In this document: positions 26,163-34,939 of the stretch, one piece after another | Position numbering within the stretch: position 1 is the stretch's first letter | Layout of the letters: every line of letters begins with the position of its first letter | Assembly: GCA_964562015.1 (NCBI GenBank) | Contig: CAZLRH010000016.1 | Coordinates: forward strand, 1-64,000 | Reading direction: 5' to 3' | Length of the DNA stretch: 64,000 bases | Source: CAZLRH01 sp964562015 | GTDB taxonomy: Bacteria; Verrucomicrobiota; Verrucomicrobiia; Opitutales; JABDGR01 | Made by a program: the position numbers and the translations under genes | Notes under the pieces: model-generated | The model's input: the letters and a program-made list of their open reading frames with translations, nothing else | Told to the model about the DNA's origin: nothing | The model's database searches: none

Positions 26163-27005
26163 CTAAATCTCGATATTGTCAATCAACCGCACATCGTTGA
26201 CCCAGGCGGCCACGAGCAGCAGGCATTTGCCGGGCATAATATCCCGCATGGGCGCCATCGTTTCACGGTCCACCAGGGCGACGTAGATGAGGCGGATGCG
26301 GCGGCTCTGGGCGAGAATGTGGGTAATTTCCGCGAGGACGCGGTCCACCGAGCGCGTGCCCTCATCGACCATGCGTTTGCCTTCGCGCAGGGCCTGGTAA
26401 AGTTTGCGCGCCTCGATGCGCTGCTCGTCCAGCAGGTAGCGGTTGCGCGACGACAGGGCCAGCCCGTCGGCCTCGCGCACCGTGGGTACCACGACCACCT
26501 GAATCGGCAACCACAAATCCGTCACCATTTTCTTGATGATGGCCACCTGTTGGGCGTCCTTGCGCCCGAACACCGCCACGTCCGGCCGCGTGATGTTGAA
26601 CAAAATGTTCACGACCGTGCAGACACCGCGAAAATGCCCCGGCCGCGAAATGCCGCACAACCCCTTGCTCATCCGCTCCTCGGACACGTAGGTCGAATAA
26701 TCCGCCGGATAGATGGATTCTTTTTTCGGGGTGAAGACGATGTCCACGCCCCGGCTTTCGCAGGCTTTGAGGTCGGCCTCGAGCGTGCGCGGGTACTTGG
26801 AAAAATCCTCGCTCGGGCCGAATTGCGTGGGATTGACGAAAAGGGAGACGATGACGATGTCGGATTTTTCGCGCGCGGCGTCAATCAGTTGGAGGTGGCC
26901 CTCGTGGAGCGCGCCCATCGTTGGCACCAGGCCGATGAGTTTGCCCTGGGTGCGCAGGTTGATGGCGGCCCCCTGCATTTCGGTGATGCTCGAGATGATC
27001 TGCAT
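26163..27005 (-). CDS. panC: Pantothenate synthetase
   Basis: It condenses pantoate and beta-alanine using ATP to give pantothenate. The HIGH-like nucleotide motif is PTMGALHEGHLQLI; other family blocks are SLFVNPTQFGPSEDF, GHFRGVCTVVNILFN, VFGRKDAQQ and LALSSRNRYL (KMSKS equivalent). The 280-residue length is usual. It is the first gene of a probable panC-nadB unit, coupling two cofactor pathways that both start from aspartate-derived precursors. Confidence 0.96.
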   Translation of the reverse strand: MQIISSITEMQGAAINLRTQGKLIGLVPTMGALHEGHLQLIDAAREKSDIVIVSLFVNPTQFGPSEDFSKYPRTLEADLKACESRGVDIVFTPKKESIYPADYSTYVSEERMSKGLCGISRPGHFRGVCTVVNILFNITRPDVAVFGRKDAQQVAIIKKMVTDLWLPIQVVVVPTVREADGLALSSRNRYLLDEQRIEARKLYQALREGKRMVDEGTRSVDRVLAEITHILAQSRRIRLIYVALVDRETMAPMRDIMPGKCLLLVAAWVNDVRLIDNIEI

Positions 27006-27193
27006 GAAGGAAAAAGCGGCCCGGCGACCCTGCGCGCGAGCTTGCGTTTACAAAAAATTTAGGGAAAAACCTTTCCCGGCACAAGTACCGACTCCATTCT
27101 TTTTCTCCCGCGACCCACCGGTCGCACTCACCGTGCCCACCCGCCGAGCACTAGGACACTAATCACCAGAACACTAAAACACTTTTCCCTCCC

Positions 27194-28438
27194 ATGCCCG
27201 ATTCGTTCCTCCAAAACCTTTTCGCCGAACGCATTGGCGGTGTCCGCTACGGCAAAGACACCGCCATCTACAAGTTTGAGAAAATCAAGCGCGCCAAGGC
27301 CGCGGCCCGCGCCGCCCGGCCCGAAGTGTCGTTGATCGACCTTGGCGTCGGCGAGCCCGACGAAATGGCCTTTCCGCAGGTGGTCCGTGCCTTGCAGGAC
27401 GAGGCCGCCAAGCCCGAGAATCGCGGCTATTCCGACAATGGCGGTCCTGAATTCAAGGCTGCGGCGGCGCGTTACATGCAGCGCGTGTTTGGCGTCACCG
27501 TCGATCCAACGACGGAAGTCCTGCACTCCATCGGCTCAAAGGCCGCGCTGTCCATTCTGCCCGCGTGCTTCATCAATCCCGGTGACTACGTGCTCATGAC
27601 CACGCCGGGTTATCCCGTTTTTGGCACCCACGCCAAATACTACGGCGGCCTCGTGCACAACCTTCCGCTCACGCCGAAAAACAACTTCCTGCCCGACCTC
27701 GCGAGCATTCCCGCCGACGTGCTGAAAAAGGCGAAAGTGCTCGTGATTAATTACCCGAACAATCCGACCGGGGCCTCCGCCACGCGCGAATTCTTCGAGC
27801 GTGTCGTCGCCTTCGCGCGCGAAAATAACCTGCTCATCCTCCAGGATGCCGCGTATGCTTCCCTTGTTTACGAAGGCAAGCCGCTGTCGATTCTCCAAAT
27901 TCCAGGCGCGAAGGACCACGCCCTCGAATTGCACTCGCTCTCGAAATCCTTCAACATGACCGGCTGGCGTATTGGCTTCGTGTGCGGCAACGCCCTCGCC
28001 GTGCGCGCCTATGGCGACGTGAAGGACAATTCCGATTCCGGCCAGTTTCTCGCCGTGCAAAAGGCGGGCGGGCTCGCGCTGGACAATCCCGAAATCACCA
28101 CCGCGATTGCGACGAAATATTCGCGGCGCATGGACCAGCTCGTGGGCACCCTGCGCGAGCGCGGTTTCGCGGTGGCCAAGCCCAAGGCGAGCTTCTTCCT
28201 GTACACGCCCGCACCCAAAGCAGTGGTGCAAAATGGCCAGCGCACGAGCTTCACCACCGCCGAGGATTTTTCGCAATGGCTCATCCGTGAAAAGCTCGTC
28301 TCGACCGTGCCGTGGGACGATGCCGGCGCGTTCGTGCGTTTCTCCGTGACCTTCGTCGCCCCCGGCGGCGAAACCGAGGAACGCCGCGTGCTCGCCGACC
28401 TCGCCACCCGCCTGGCCTCGGCGCAGTTTGAGTTTTGA
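27194..28438 (+). CDS. dapL: LL-diaminopimelate aminotransferase
   Basis: This class I/II PLP aminotransferase converts tetrahydrodipicolinate directly to LL-DAP for lysine and peptidoglycan synthesis. The PLP lysine is in HSLSKSFNMTGWRIGF, and NYPNNPTG, DAAYASLVYEG and GYSDNGG match DapL. The N-terminal ~30 residues (NLFAERIGGVRYGKDTAIYK) are typical. DapL is characteristic of Verrucomicrobia, Chlamydiae and some others. Length 414 is normal. A release-factor-like gene follows 16 nt after its stop. Confidence 0.93.
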   Translation: MPDSFLQNLFAERIGGVRYGKDTAIYKFEKIKRAKAAARAARPEVSLIDLGVGEPDEMAFPQVVRALQDEAAKPENRGYSDNGGPEFKAAAARYMQRVFGVTVDPTTEVLHSIGSKAALSILPACFINPGDYVLMTTPGYPVFGTHAKYYGGLVHNLPLTPKNNFLPDLASIPADVLKKAKVLVINYPNNPTGASATREFFERVVAFARENNLLILQDAAYASLVYEGKPLSILQIPGAKDHALELHSLSKSFNMTGWRIGFVCGNALAVRAYGDVKDNSDSGQFLAVQKAGGLALDNPEITTAIATKYSRRMDQLVGTLRERGFAVAKPKASFFLYTPAPKAVVQNGQRTSFTTAEDFSQWLIREKLVSTVPWDDAGAFVRFSVTFVAPGGETEERRVLADLATRLASAQFEF

Positions 28439-28454
28439 ACCGCAATGCAACCCC

Positions 28455-28862
28455 ATGGCGCAATTTCCTGACATCCTGGACGAAGCCTTGCGCCAACGGC
28501 TGACCGCTCTCGGGGTGCGGCCCGATGACGTCGAGGAGCGGTTTGTGCGCGGCACCGGCGCGGGCGGGCAGAAAATCAATAAAACGTCGTCCACCGTGTG
28601 GTTGCGCCATGGGCCGACCGGCGTCGAGGCGCGCTGCCAGGCCGAGCGTTCGCAGGTCGTTAACCGCATCCAGGCCTGGTGGGAATTGGCGGAGAAACTT
28701 TCGCAACGCCGCGCCGCCGCCGCGGCCCAGCGGCAGCATGAACACCAGGCGGAGCGCCGCCGCCGCCGGCAAAAATCCCGGGCGCAGAAGGCACGGATGG
28801 TCGATGACAAAAAACATCGCGGCCGCATCAAGCAGCACCGCCGCAATACGCATGATTGGTAA
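28455..28862 (+). CDS. Short class I release factor-like protein (GGQ domain only)
   Basis: The 135-residue protein has the peptidyl-tRNA hydrolysis motif GTGAGGQKINKTSSTVWL (GGQ with its flanks) and a very basic C-terminal helix and tail (RRRRRQKSRAQK, KKHRGRIKQHRR). It has no codon-recognition domain. This is the form of ribosome-rescue proteins such as ArfB and the mitochondrial C12orf65/MTRFR group. It may release peptides from stalled ribosomes. It probably starts 16 nt after dapL; an earlier ATG would overlap dapL. Confidence 0.85.
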   Translation: MAQFPDILDEALRQRLTALGVRPDDVEERFVRGTGAGGQKINKTSSTVWLRHGPTGVEARCQAERSQVVNRIQAWWELAEKLSQRRAAAAAQRQHEHQAERRRRRQKSRAQKARMVDDKKHRGRIKQHRRNTHDW

Positions 28863-28965
28863 CTTGAGCATCGGACTTTTGCACCGTTTCGTTGGTTAAA
28901 ATCTCGCTCCGGCACTTGCGCGCGGGCGGTTTCGTCTGTACGGTACCATTCGCCCAGCGCGCATC

Positions 28966-30927
28966 ATGGCGAACGAGTCTTCCGAAATCCCCGCCGTCGC
29001 GGTGCCGAAGGTGGCAGCGGCCGGCGACACCCGTCTTCCCTTCGTGCCGTTGCCCGGGACGGGCGGTGGATGGGCGGGCTTCAAGGTGCGCGCCCGCGAG
29101 TTTTTTCGGCAAACGCGGCTTGATTTGTTTCCGCTGCGGCACTGGCTGCGCGGCTACACGCGCGCGCAGGCCCGGGACGATGCCCAGGCCGCCATCAATG
29201 TCGCGCTGCTGGATTTGCCGATGGTCATGGCGTACGCTTTAGTCGCGGGTCTGCCGGTGAAAAACGGCCTCTACTGCGCGGTGACTTCAACCATCCTCGG
29301 GCCCATTTGGGCCAGCTCGCGGTTCATCATTCTCGGCCCCTCCAACGCCACCGCCGTTTTGTTGATGAGCACGCTCGCGGCCCTGAGCATGACACCCGAA
29401 GACGCCCTCGTCGCGGTGCCGGTGCTGGTGTTGTTGGTGGGATTTTTTCTCACGCTCGGCGCGTTGCTGCGGCTGGACAGCCTGGTGCAATTCATTTCCC
29501 ACAGCGTGGTCACGGGATACATCACCGCGGCGGCCTTTTTGATTGTCATCAATCAAATTCCCTCTGCGCTGGGCCTTCACACCCCGAAGGCCGCCAACCT
29601 CGTCGCGGGTGTGCGCGCGTTGGCGGACAACCTGCAATTCGCGGATGCACCGTCCGCCGGCATCGCCGTGGCCACGATTGCGCTGTGCCTGGGACTAAAA
29701 CGCTGGGCGCCCAAGACCCTCCCGAACGTTGCGCTGACGATCATCCTCATTGCGGCGCTCACGGCCGCGGTGGGGGCGTGGGCCGTAAGTCATGGTATCC
29801 TTTGGCATCCTGAGATGCTGCCCGCGCTCACGCCCGGAGCGTGGCACCCGACGCTTCCAGCCTTCGATTTGCAACGGCTGCACCAATTGGCCAACGGCGC
29901 GCTGGCCATCGCGTTCATGGCCATGATGGAGAGCACCGCGATTTCCAAGGCCCTCGCCACCCTCGCCGGCGAGCGCGTGAACACCAACCAGCAAATGCTC
30001 TCGCTCGGTTTGGTGAACCTCGCCAACGCCTTCACCGGCGGCATGCCGGCGTCGGGTTCGCCCACGCGCTCGACCTTCACCGCGGGCACGACCGCCGGCA
30101 CGCCGATGGTCAGCATGTTCAGCGGCCTGATTGTCCTCGTCATTATCGTGACGTTGGGACGGTTTCTGGCCTTCGTGCCGCACCCCGCGCTGGCCGCCCT
30201 CATCATCCTCGTGGGCTTGTCGTTGATCCATGGGCAGCAAATCCAGTTGATTCTGCGCACGACCAAATCCGACGCGGCGGTTTTTCTCATCACCTTTTTA
30301 GGCGGGCTCACCTACGGGCTCGATTCCGGCATCTATCTCGGCACCGCCGCCTCGATTGTACTCTTCCTGAAAAAAGTCAGCGCGCCGCAACTGGTCGAGA
30401 TTGCCTTCAACGACAAGGGCGAATTGACCGAGCGGGACACCGGCAGCGCCTCGGAAACGCCGGAGATTTCCATCGTGCACGTCGAGGGCGAGTTGTTTTT
30501 CGGCGCGAGCGAATTGTTTTACGAGCAAGCCCGCCTGCTGGTGGAATCGCACCGCCACAAAATCATCATCCTGCGCATGCGAAACGCCCGGCACCTCGAC
30601 GCCACCTGCGCGCTCGCCCTGCGCGACCTCATCCGGCTCGCGCGCACGCGCGGGAGCGACGTGCTGGTGTCCGGCGCCAGCGCCGATCTCGAGCGCGTCT
30701 TCCGCAATTCCGGCCTGATGGACACGCTCGGCGAGAAAAACTTCCATCGCATCGTGCCGCACAATCCCAACATCTCCACGCGCAACGCGCTCAAGCGCGC
30801 GCAGGAAATTCTCGGCACGCCCAAAGCGGACATCACCATCTTCACCAAGCCCAAGCCCCCGGAAAATCCCCCGCCGCCGGAAAGCACAACCGTCTCTGAT
30901 CCGGGCTCCTTGCCGCCGACGGCTTGA
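28966..30927 (+). CDS. SulP-family anion transporter with STAS domain
   Basis: The 653-residue protein has an N-terminal cytoplasmic segment, then the SulP membrane core with 12-14 helices (ALVAGLPVKNGLYCAVTSTI, GPSNATAVLL, SRSxxN-like GGMPASGSPTRSTFTAGTTAG). A C-terminal STAS domain follows (IVHVEGELFFGASELFYEQA, HLDATCALALRDLI) and then a Pro-rich tail. The family carries sulfate, bicarbonate or dicarboxylates in symport or exchange; the substrate cannot be read from sequence. It is a stand-alone gene. Confidence 0.9.
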   Translation: MANESSEIPAVAVPKVAAAGDTRLPFVPLPGTGGGWAGFKVRAREFFRQTRLDLFPLRHWLRGYTRAQARDDAQAAINVALLDLPMVMAYALVAGLPVKNGLYCAVTSTILGPIWASSRFIILGPSNATAVLLMSTLAALSMTPEDALVAVPVLVLLVGFFLTLGALLRLDSLVQFISHSVVTGYITAAAFLIVINQIPSALGLHTPKAANLVAGVRALADNLQFADAPSAGIAVATIALCLGLKRWAPKTLPNVALTIILIAALTAAVGAWAVSHGILWHPEMLPALTPGAWHPTLPAFDLQRLHQLANGALAIAFMAMMESTAISKALATLAGERVNTNQQMLSLGLVNLANAFTGGMPASGSPTRSTFTAGTTAGTPMVSMFSGLIVLVIIVTLGRFLAFVPHPALAALIILVGLSLIHGQQIQLILRTTKSDAAVFLITFLGGLTYGLDSGIYLGTAASIVLFLKKVSAPQLVEIAFNDKGELTERDTGSASETPEISIVHVEGELFFGASELFYEQARLLVESHRHKIIILRMRNARHLDATCALALRDLIRLARTRGSDVLVSGASADLERVFRNSGLMDTLGEKNFHRIVPHNPNISTRNALKRAQEILGTPKADITIFTKPKPPENPPPPESTTVSDPGSLPPTA

Positions 30928-30951
30928 GCTTTTCCAGAGAAATACTGGCCC

Positions 30952-31458
30952 TCACGCGAAGGCGGCGAGGCGGGCGGGCGCAATATTGCCAAAAACAGTC
31001 CGGTCGGCTTCGTGGTCGCTTAGCCACGCATGATCGGCCCAGTCAAAACCCGGCACGACGGAGCAGGCCATGAGCGCATAGGCACCCAGGCATTCGGAGG
31101 CTTGCCAGCATTGCGCGGGCACGACGAAAGTCTGCGGCGTTGCCTGCGCGCCAATTTCGAGACGATGTTCGGCGATGTTTCTTGCTGTCGCGTCGAACGT
31201 CCAAACGACCAGCGGGCCGCCCTCCAGAAGCGCCCACGTTTCCTCCGACCGCACCCGGTGCCAGCGCGCATGTTGCCCCGCGGCCAGCAGGTAGTAAATC
31301 ATCGTCAATGCGGGACGCAGCCCGCGGCCGTCCGGCGGCTGCACCGTCAATGGCGAGGTAAAGGCCCGCTTGAACCAGCCGCCTTCCGGATGCGGCCCGA
31401 GCTGTAATTGTCCAATCAATTCCTCGACCCGGGAAGGTGGCACCGATGCAGGCGGCAT
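30952..31458 (-). CDS. DUF985 cupin-like protein
   Basis: This small beta-barrel protein of the cupin_5/DUF985 family has HPEGGWFKRAF, TMIYYLLAAGQHARWHRVRS, EETWALLEGGPL and the C-terminal VVPGFDWADH block. Members are thought to be sugar-epimerase-like or unknown. The ATG at 31458 (MPPASVPPSRVEEL) begins just before the domain; a start 35 codons upstream adds a low-complexity leader. It is convergent with the SulP gene (24 nt). Confidence 0.85.
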   Translation of the reverse strand: MPPASVPPSRVEELIGQLQLGPHPEGGWFKRAFTSPLTVQPPDGRGLRPALTMIYYLLAAGQHARWHRVRSEETWALLEGGPLVVWTFDATARNIAEHRLEIGAQATPQTFVVPAQCWQASECLGAYALMACSVVPGFDWADHAWLSDHEADRTVFGNIAPARLAAFA

Positions 31459-31608
31459 CGTCGCAGCAAAAGGGGCTCCGTTCCGGGTGGCAAGCCCGGG
31501 TGCATGTTGAGCCTGCTTTTCGTTCCCATCAGCGATGATGATGACTGTGGCCTCGCCTTGCACCGGTCACATTTTTGGACAAATTGACGGTGTAACCGCC
31601 ATCCTCTC

Positions 31609-32931
31609 ATGGAATTCCGCAATGATCTGGACAGGACCAAGAAAATCGTCGCCGTCGTGGGCGCCGGGTTCGGAGGGCTGAGTTTTTGCCAGAAATTTCG
31701 CTCGCCTCATGCGGAAACCGTGCTGGTGGACCGCCAGAACCATCATCTCTTTCAGCCGTTGTTGTACCAGGTGGCGACGGCGGGTTTGTCCGCGCCGGAA
31801 ATCGCCCAGCCCATCCGCACCATTTTCGCGGGGCGGCGGCGGTTGGGTATTTTTATGGAAAAGGTGGAGGTGGTGGATCTCGCGGCGCAAACCCTGCAAG
31901 TGCGCGGCACGGCCTACCACTGGGATTACCTCGTGCTCGCCGCCGGAGCGGTCACCTCGTACTTCGGGCATCCCGAATGGGAGCAACACGCGCCGGGCCT
32001 CAAGTCGCTCGCCGATGCCGGGCGCATTCGCAACGACATCCTGCAGGCCCTCGAGCGCGCCGAGGCCGAAACCAATCCGGCCGAATTGACGCGGCTGCTC
32101 ACGTTCGTCGTCGTGGGCGGCGGCCCGACAGGCGTGGAAATGGCCGGCGCCATTGCGGAATTGACCAAGCGGGTGATGCGCCGCGATTTTCGCCGCATCG
32201 ATCCGACCAAGGCGCGCATCGTCCTCATTGAAGCCGGGCCGCGTTTGCTGGCTACTTTTCATCCCAAGCTTTCGGAGCACGCCAAGCGCGATCTCGAGCG
32301 GCTGGGCGTGGAGGTGCTCCTGAGTTGTCCCGTGCGTGATGTGCGTGAGGGCGCGGTGCAACTCGACCACGAGACGCTGACGGCTGACAATATCATCTGG
32401 GCCGCGGGCGTGCAGGCCGCGCCCTTGATGGCTGCACTGCCCGTGCCGAAAGACCGCGCGGGCCGGCTGCAGGTGCAGCCCGATTGTTCGCTGCCGGGTT
32501 TCCCAAACGCTTTTGCCCTCGGCGATGGCGTGTTCCTCAAGGATGCCAAGGGCCAGATTGTGCCCGGCGTCGCGCAGGGCGCGATTCAAATGGGCGCGCA
32601 TGTGGCCAAAATCATCACCGCAGAATTGGAGGCGGCCAGTCGCGGCGCACCCCCACCCGCGCGCCCGGCGTTTAAGTATTTCGACAAAGGCTCGATGGCC
32701 ACGATTGGGAGGAGCCGCGCCGTCGCGCAAGCCGCGGGCCTGCGCTTCACCGGCTTGGCGGCGTGGGCGATGTGGCTTGGCGTGCACCTCTTGTTTCTCG
32801 TCGGCTTCCGCAATCGCCTCGCCGTTTTGTTGCAATGGTTCTATGCTTACGTCACCTTTCGCCGGGGCGCGCGCATCATTTGGACCCAAGCAGTCGACCG
32901 GCTGCCCGGTGCGCCCACCCCAAGCGATTGA
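31609..32931 (+). CDS. ndh: Type II NADH dehydrogenase (NDH-2)
   Basis: This non-proton-pumping NADH:quinone oxidoreductase has two dinucleotide-binding folds: GAGFGGLSFCQKF with HHLFQPLLYQVATAGL for FAD, and VVVGGGPTGVEMAGAIAEL for NADH. Quinone-side features include NAFALGDGVFLKD and PGVAQGAIQMGAHVAK. C-terminal hydrophobic/amphipathic helices (WAMWLGVHLLFLVGFRNRLA) anchor it to the membrane. The 440-residue length is normal. It is followed by a methyltransferase 24 nt downstream. Confidence 0.92.
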   Translation: MEFRNDLDRTKKIVAVVGAGFGGLSFCQKFRSPHAETVLVDRQNHHLFQPLLYQVATAGLSAPEIAQPIRTIFAGRRRLGIFMEKVEVVDLAAQTLQVRGTAYHWDYLVLAAGAVTSYFGHPEWEQHAPGLKSLADAGRIRNDILQALERAEAETNPAELTRLLTFVVVGGGPTGVEMAGAIAELTKRVMRRDFRRIDPTKARIVLIEAGPRLLATFHPKLSEHAKRDLERLGVEVLLSCPVRDVREGAVQLDHETLTADNIIWAAGVQAAPLMAALPVPKDRAGRLQVQPDCSLPGFPNAFALGDGVFLKDAKGQIVPGVAQGAIQMGAHVAKIITAELEAASRGAPPPARPAFKYFDKGSMATIGRSRAVAQAAGLRFTGLAAWAMWLGVHLLFLVGFRNRLAVLLQWFYAYVTFRRGARIIWTQAVDRLPGAPTPSD

Positions 32932-32955
32932 CGAAATCCGCCCCGCCCGCCCCTC

Positions 32956-33789
32956 GTGAAGACCTCCGATATCTGGAATAAAGAGCAGGCCTTTCACGAC
33001 CGGTGGGCCGAATCGGTGGATGTCGCCAAACTGCCGGTGGATGTCACTTTCACCGGGCCGGCGGCGCTCGAAAATCGCTGGCTGTTGCAGCAACTCGGCG
33101 ACGTGCGCGGGAAAAAGTTGCTCGATGTCGGCGCGGGCCTCGGCGAGTCGGCGGTTTATTTCGCGAAACTCGGGGCGGAGGTCACGGCCACGGACATTTC
33201 GCCAGCGATGGCGGATTTCACCCACCGGCTCGCCGCGCACCATGGGGTGAAAGTGCGCACGCACATCGGCCCGGCGGAGACGCTGGCGTTTCCCGCCGAA
33301 TCGTTCGACATCGTGCACCTGGCCAACACGCTCCACCACGTCACCGACAAACGCGCTTTGCTCACGCGCCTGCGCGCCATTCTCAAGCCCGGTGGCACGT
33401 ATTGCTCGTGGGATCCGGTGAAGTACAATCCCGTCATCAACGTGTACCGGCGGCTCGCGCAGGCGGTGCGCACGGACGACGAGGCGCCGCTGGGGCTGGT
33501 CGAACTGCGGCTGGTGCGCGAGTATTTCCCGGGCGCGAAAGTCCACTTTTTTTGGATTTCCACCCTGACCCTGTTTTTGAAATATTATCTGGTGGAGCGC
33601 AAGGACCCCGGCCGCCATCGTTACTGGAAAATGATTTATCTCGAAACACCCGCAAGTTTGTGGTGGTGGCGCCCGTTGGCGCGGTTGGATGATTTCCTCA
33701 CGCGCCTGCCCGGATTGCGCTGGCTCGCGTGGAACATGGCGCTCGTGGGCCAAAAGCCGCTCGATCCGGCGCGCGCGATTTTCTCATGA
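32956..33789 (+). CDS. Class I SAM-dependent methyltransferase
   Basis: A GTG start. SAM-binding motif I is LLDVGAGLGESAVYFAK, followed by the acidic ATDIS, and motif IV-like LANTLHHV. The 277-residue protein resembles UbiE/Coq-type or lipid/glycan methyltransferases; the substrate is unknown. Its stop overlaps the start of the glycosyltransferase (ATGA), so the two are translationally coupled and probably act on the same lipid-linked or glycan substrate. Confidence 0.85.
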   Translation: MKTSDIWNKEQAFHDRWAESVDVAKLPVDVTFTGPAALENRWLLQQLGDVRGKKLLDVGAGLGESAVYFAKLGAEVTATDISPAMADFTHRLAAHHGVKVRTHIGPAETLAFPAESFDIVHLANTLHHVTDKRALLTRLRAILKPGGTYCSWDPVKYNPVINVYRRLAQAVRTDDEAPLGLVELRLVREYFPGAKVHFFWISTLTLFLKYYLVERKDPGRHRYWKMIYLETPASLWWWRPLARLDDFLTRLPGLRWLAWNMALVGQKPLDPARAIFS

Positions 33790-34760
33790 GCGTCCCCGCC
33801 GCCAAAATCTCGCTCGTCGTTCCCCTCTATAATGAGGAGGCCGTGGTCCCGCATTTGCGGCCCGCGGTGGACGCTTTGGCGGCCACGCTGGAGCGCGACG
33901 AAAATTGCACTGTGGAAATCCTGCTCGTGAACGACGGCAGCCGGGACGGCACCTGGCCGCTGCTGGTCGAGTGGGCCGCTGCGAATCCGCGCGTGCGGGC
34001 GGTGAGCCTCTCGCGCAATTTCGGCCACCAGGCGGCGCTGACTTGCGGTTACCATTTGGCCGCGGGCGACGCGGTGGTGACGATGGACGCGGATTTGCAG
34101 GACCCGCCGGAAGTCGTCGCGCAACTCGTGCGCGAATGGCGCGCAGGATATGACATCGTTTACGCCGTGCGCGCCTCGCGCGAAGGCGAGTCATCTTTCA
34201 AGCTTTGGACGGCCCGGTGGTTTTACCGGCTCATTGCGCGCATCAGCGACAGCCCCCTGCCGCTCGACGCGGGGGATTTCCGCCTGCTCAGCCGCCGCGC
34301 GGTGGATGCCCTCAACGCCCTGCACGAGCGCCACCGCTACCTGCGCGGACTCGTGGCGTGGATTGGCTATCCGACGACCATCGTGCGATACGACCGCCGC
34401 GCCCGCGTCGCCGGCACAACGAAATTCAGCCTGCTGCGGATGTTGCGTTTCGCCATCGATGCCACGGTGTCGTTTTCCACTTTTCCCCTGCGGCTGTTTT
34501 ATTTCGTCGGCTTTTTGTGTCTGCTCCCGCTCCTGGGCTACCTCGCGTACAACCTCATCGCTTATTTTTTTCTCGGCCTGAAGCCGGTGCCCGGCTGGAC
34601 GAGTCTGATCGTGGCGGTCATCGGCCTCGGCAGCTTGAATTTATTGTGCCTCGGCATTCTGGGCGAATACGTTGGCCGCATTTACGAGGAGTCCAAGAAC
34701 CGCCCGCTGTTTATCGTGCAGCAAAAGGCGGGAAAACCTGGTGAACCGCCAAGGCTTTGA
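33786..34760 (+). CDS. Family 2 glycosyltransferase, polyprenyl-phosphate type (GtrB/DPM1-like)
   Basis: The ATG overlaps the methyltransferase stop. The GT2 motifs are VVPLYNEEAVV, LLVNDGSRDGT, MDADLQDPPEVV and a QFR-like AGDFRLLSRRAV. Two C-terminal membrane segments (FVGFLCLLPLLGYLAYNL, LIVAVIGLGSLNLLCLGI) end with EYVGRIYEE. This is the architecture of enzymes that load sugars on undecaprenyl or dolichyl phosphate at the membrane. A second such enzyme lies at 51176. Confidence 0.9.
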   Translation: MSVPAAKISLVVPLYNEEAVVPHLRPAVDALAATLERDENCTVEILLVNDGSRDGTWPLLVEWAAANPRVRAVSLSRNFGHQAALTCGYHLAAGDAVVTMDADLQDPPEVVAQLVREWRAGYDIVYAVRASREGESSFKLWTARWFYRLIARISDSPLPLDAGDFRLLSRRAVDALNALHERHRYLRGLVAWIGYPTTIVRYDRRARVAGTTKFSLLRMLRFAIDATVSFSTFPLRLFYFVGFLCLLPLLGYLAYNLIAYFFLGLKPVPGWTSLIVAVIGLGSLNLLCLGILGEYVGRIYEESKNRPLFIVQQKAGKPGEPPRL

Positions 34761-34812
34761 AGGGAAACATGGACGGGAAAATACTCGCGCAGCGGCACTG
34801 ATTAGAAGCAAA

Positions 34813-34906
34813 AGAGTAACCACAGATTACACAGATTTGCGCAGATGACCGAGTCCAGAAAGCTGCGTTGATCTGCGTAATCTGCGGTTACTCTTCTTTA
34901 ACTTTG
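34813..34906. repeat. Inverted-repeat element, family B, copy 2
   Basis: The left arm starts near 34817 (AACCACAGATTACACAGATT and TGCGCAGAT). The right arm (GATCTGCGTAATCTGCGGTT) is its approximate reverse complement. Both arms are built from an 8-11 nt CACAGAT-like period. It lies in the convergent space between a glycosyltransferase and a secreted hydrolase, where it could act as a shared 3' hairpin. Confidence 0.7.
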
Positions 34907-34939
34907 CGTTTCGGCGACCTTGCGCGAGTTTCTCGTCCC

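Noticed and set aside
25056..27062. 668-codon plus-strand open frame
   Set aside because: Antisense to nadB and panC, which are certain genes.
31567..33753. 728-codon minus-strand open frame
   Set aside because: Antisense to NDH-2 and the methyltransferase; no domains.
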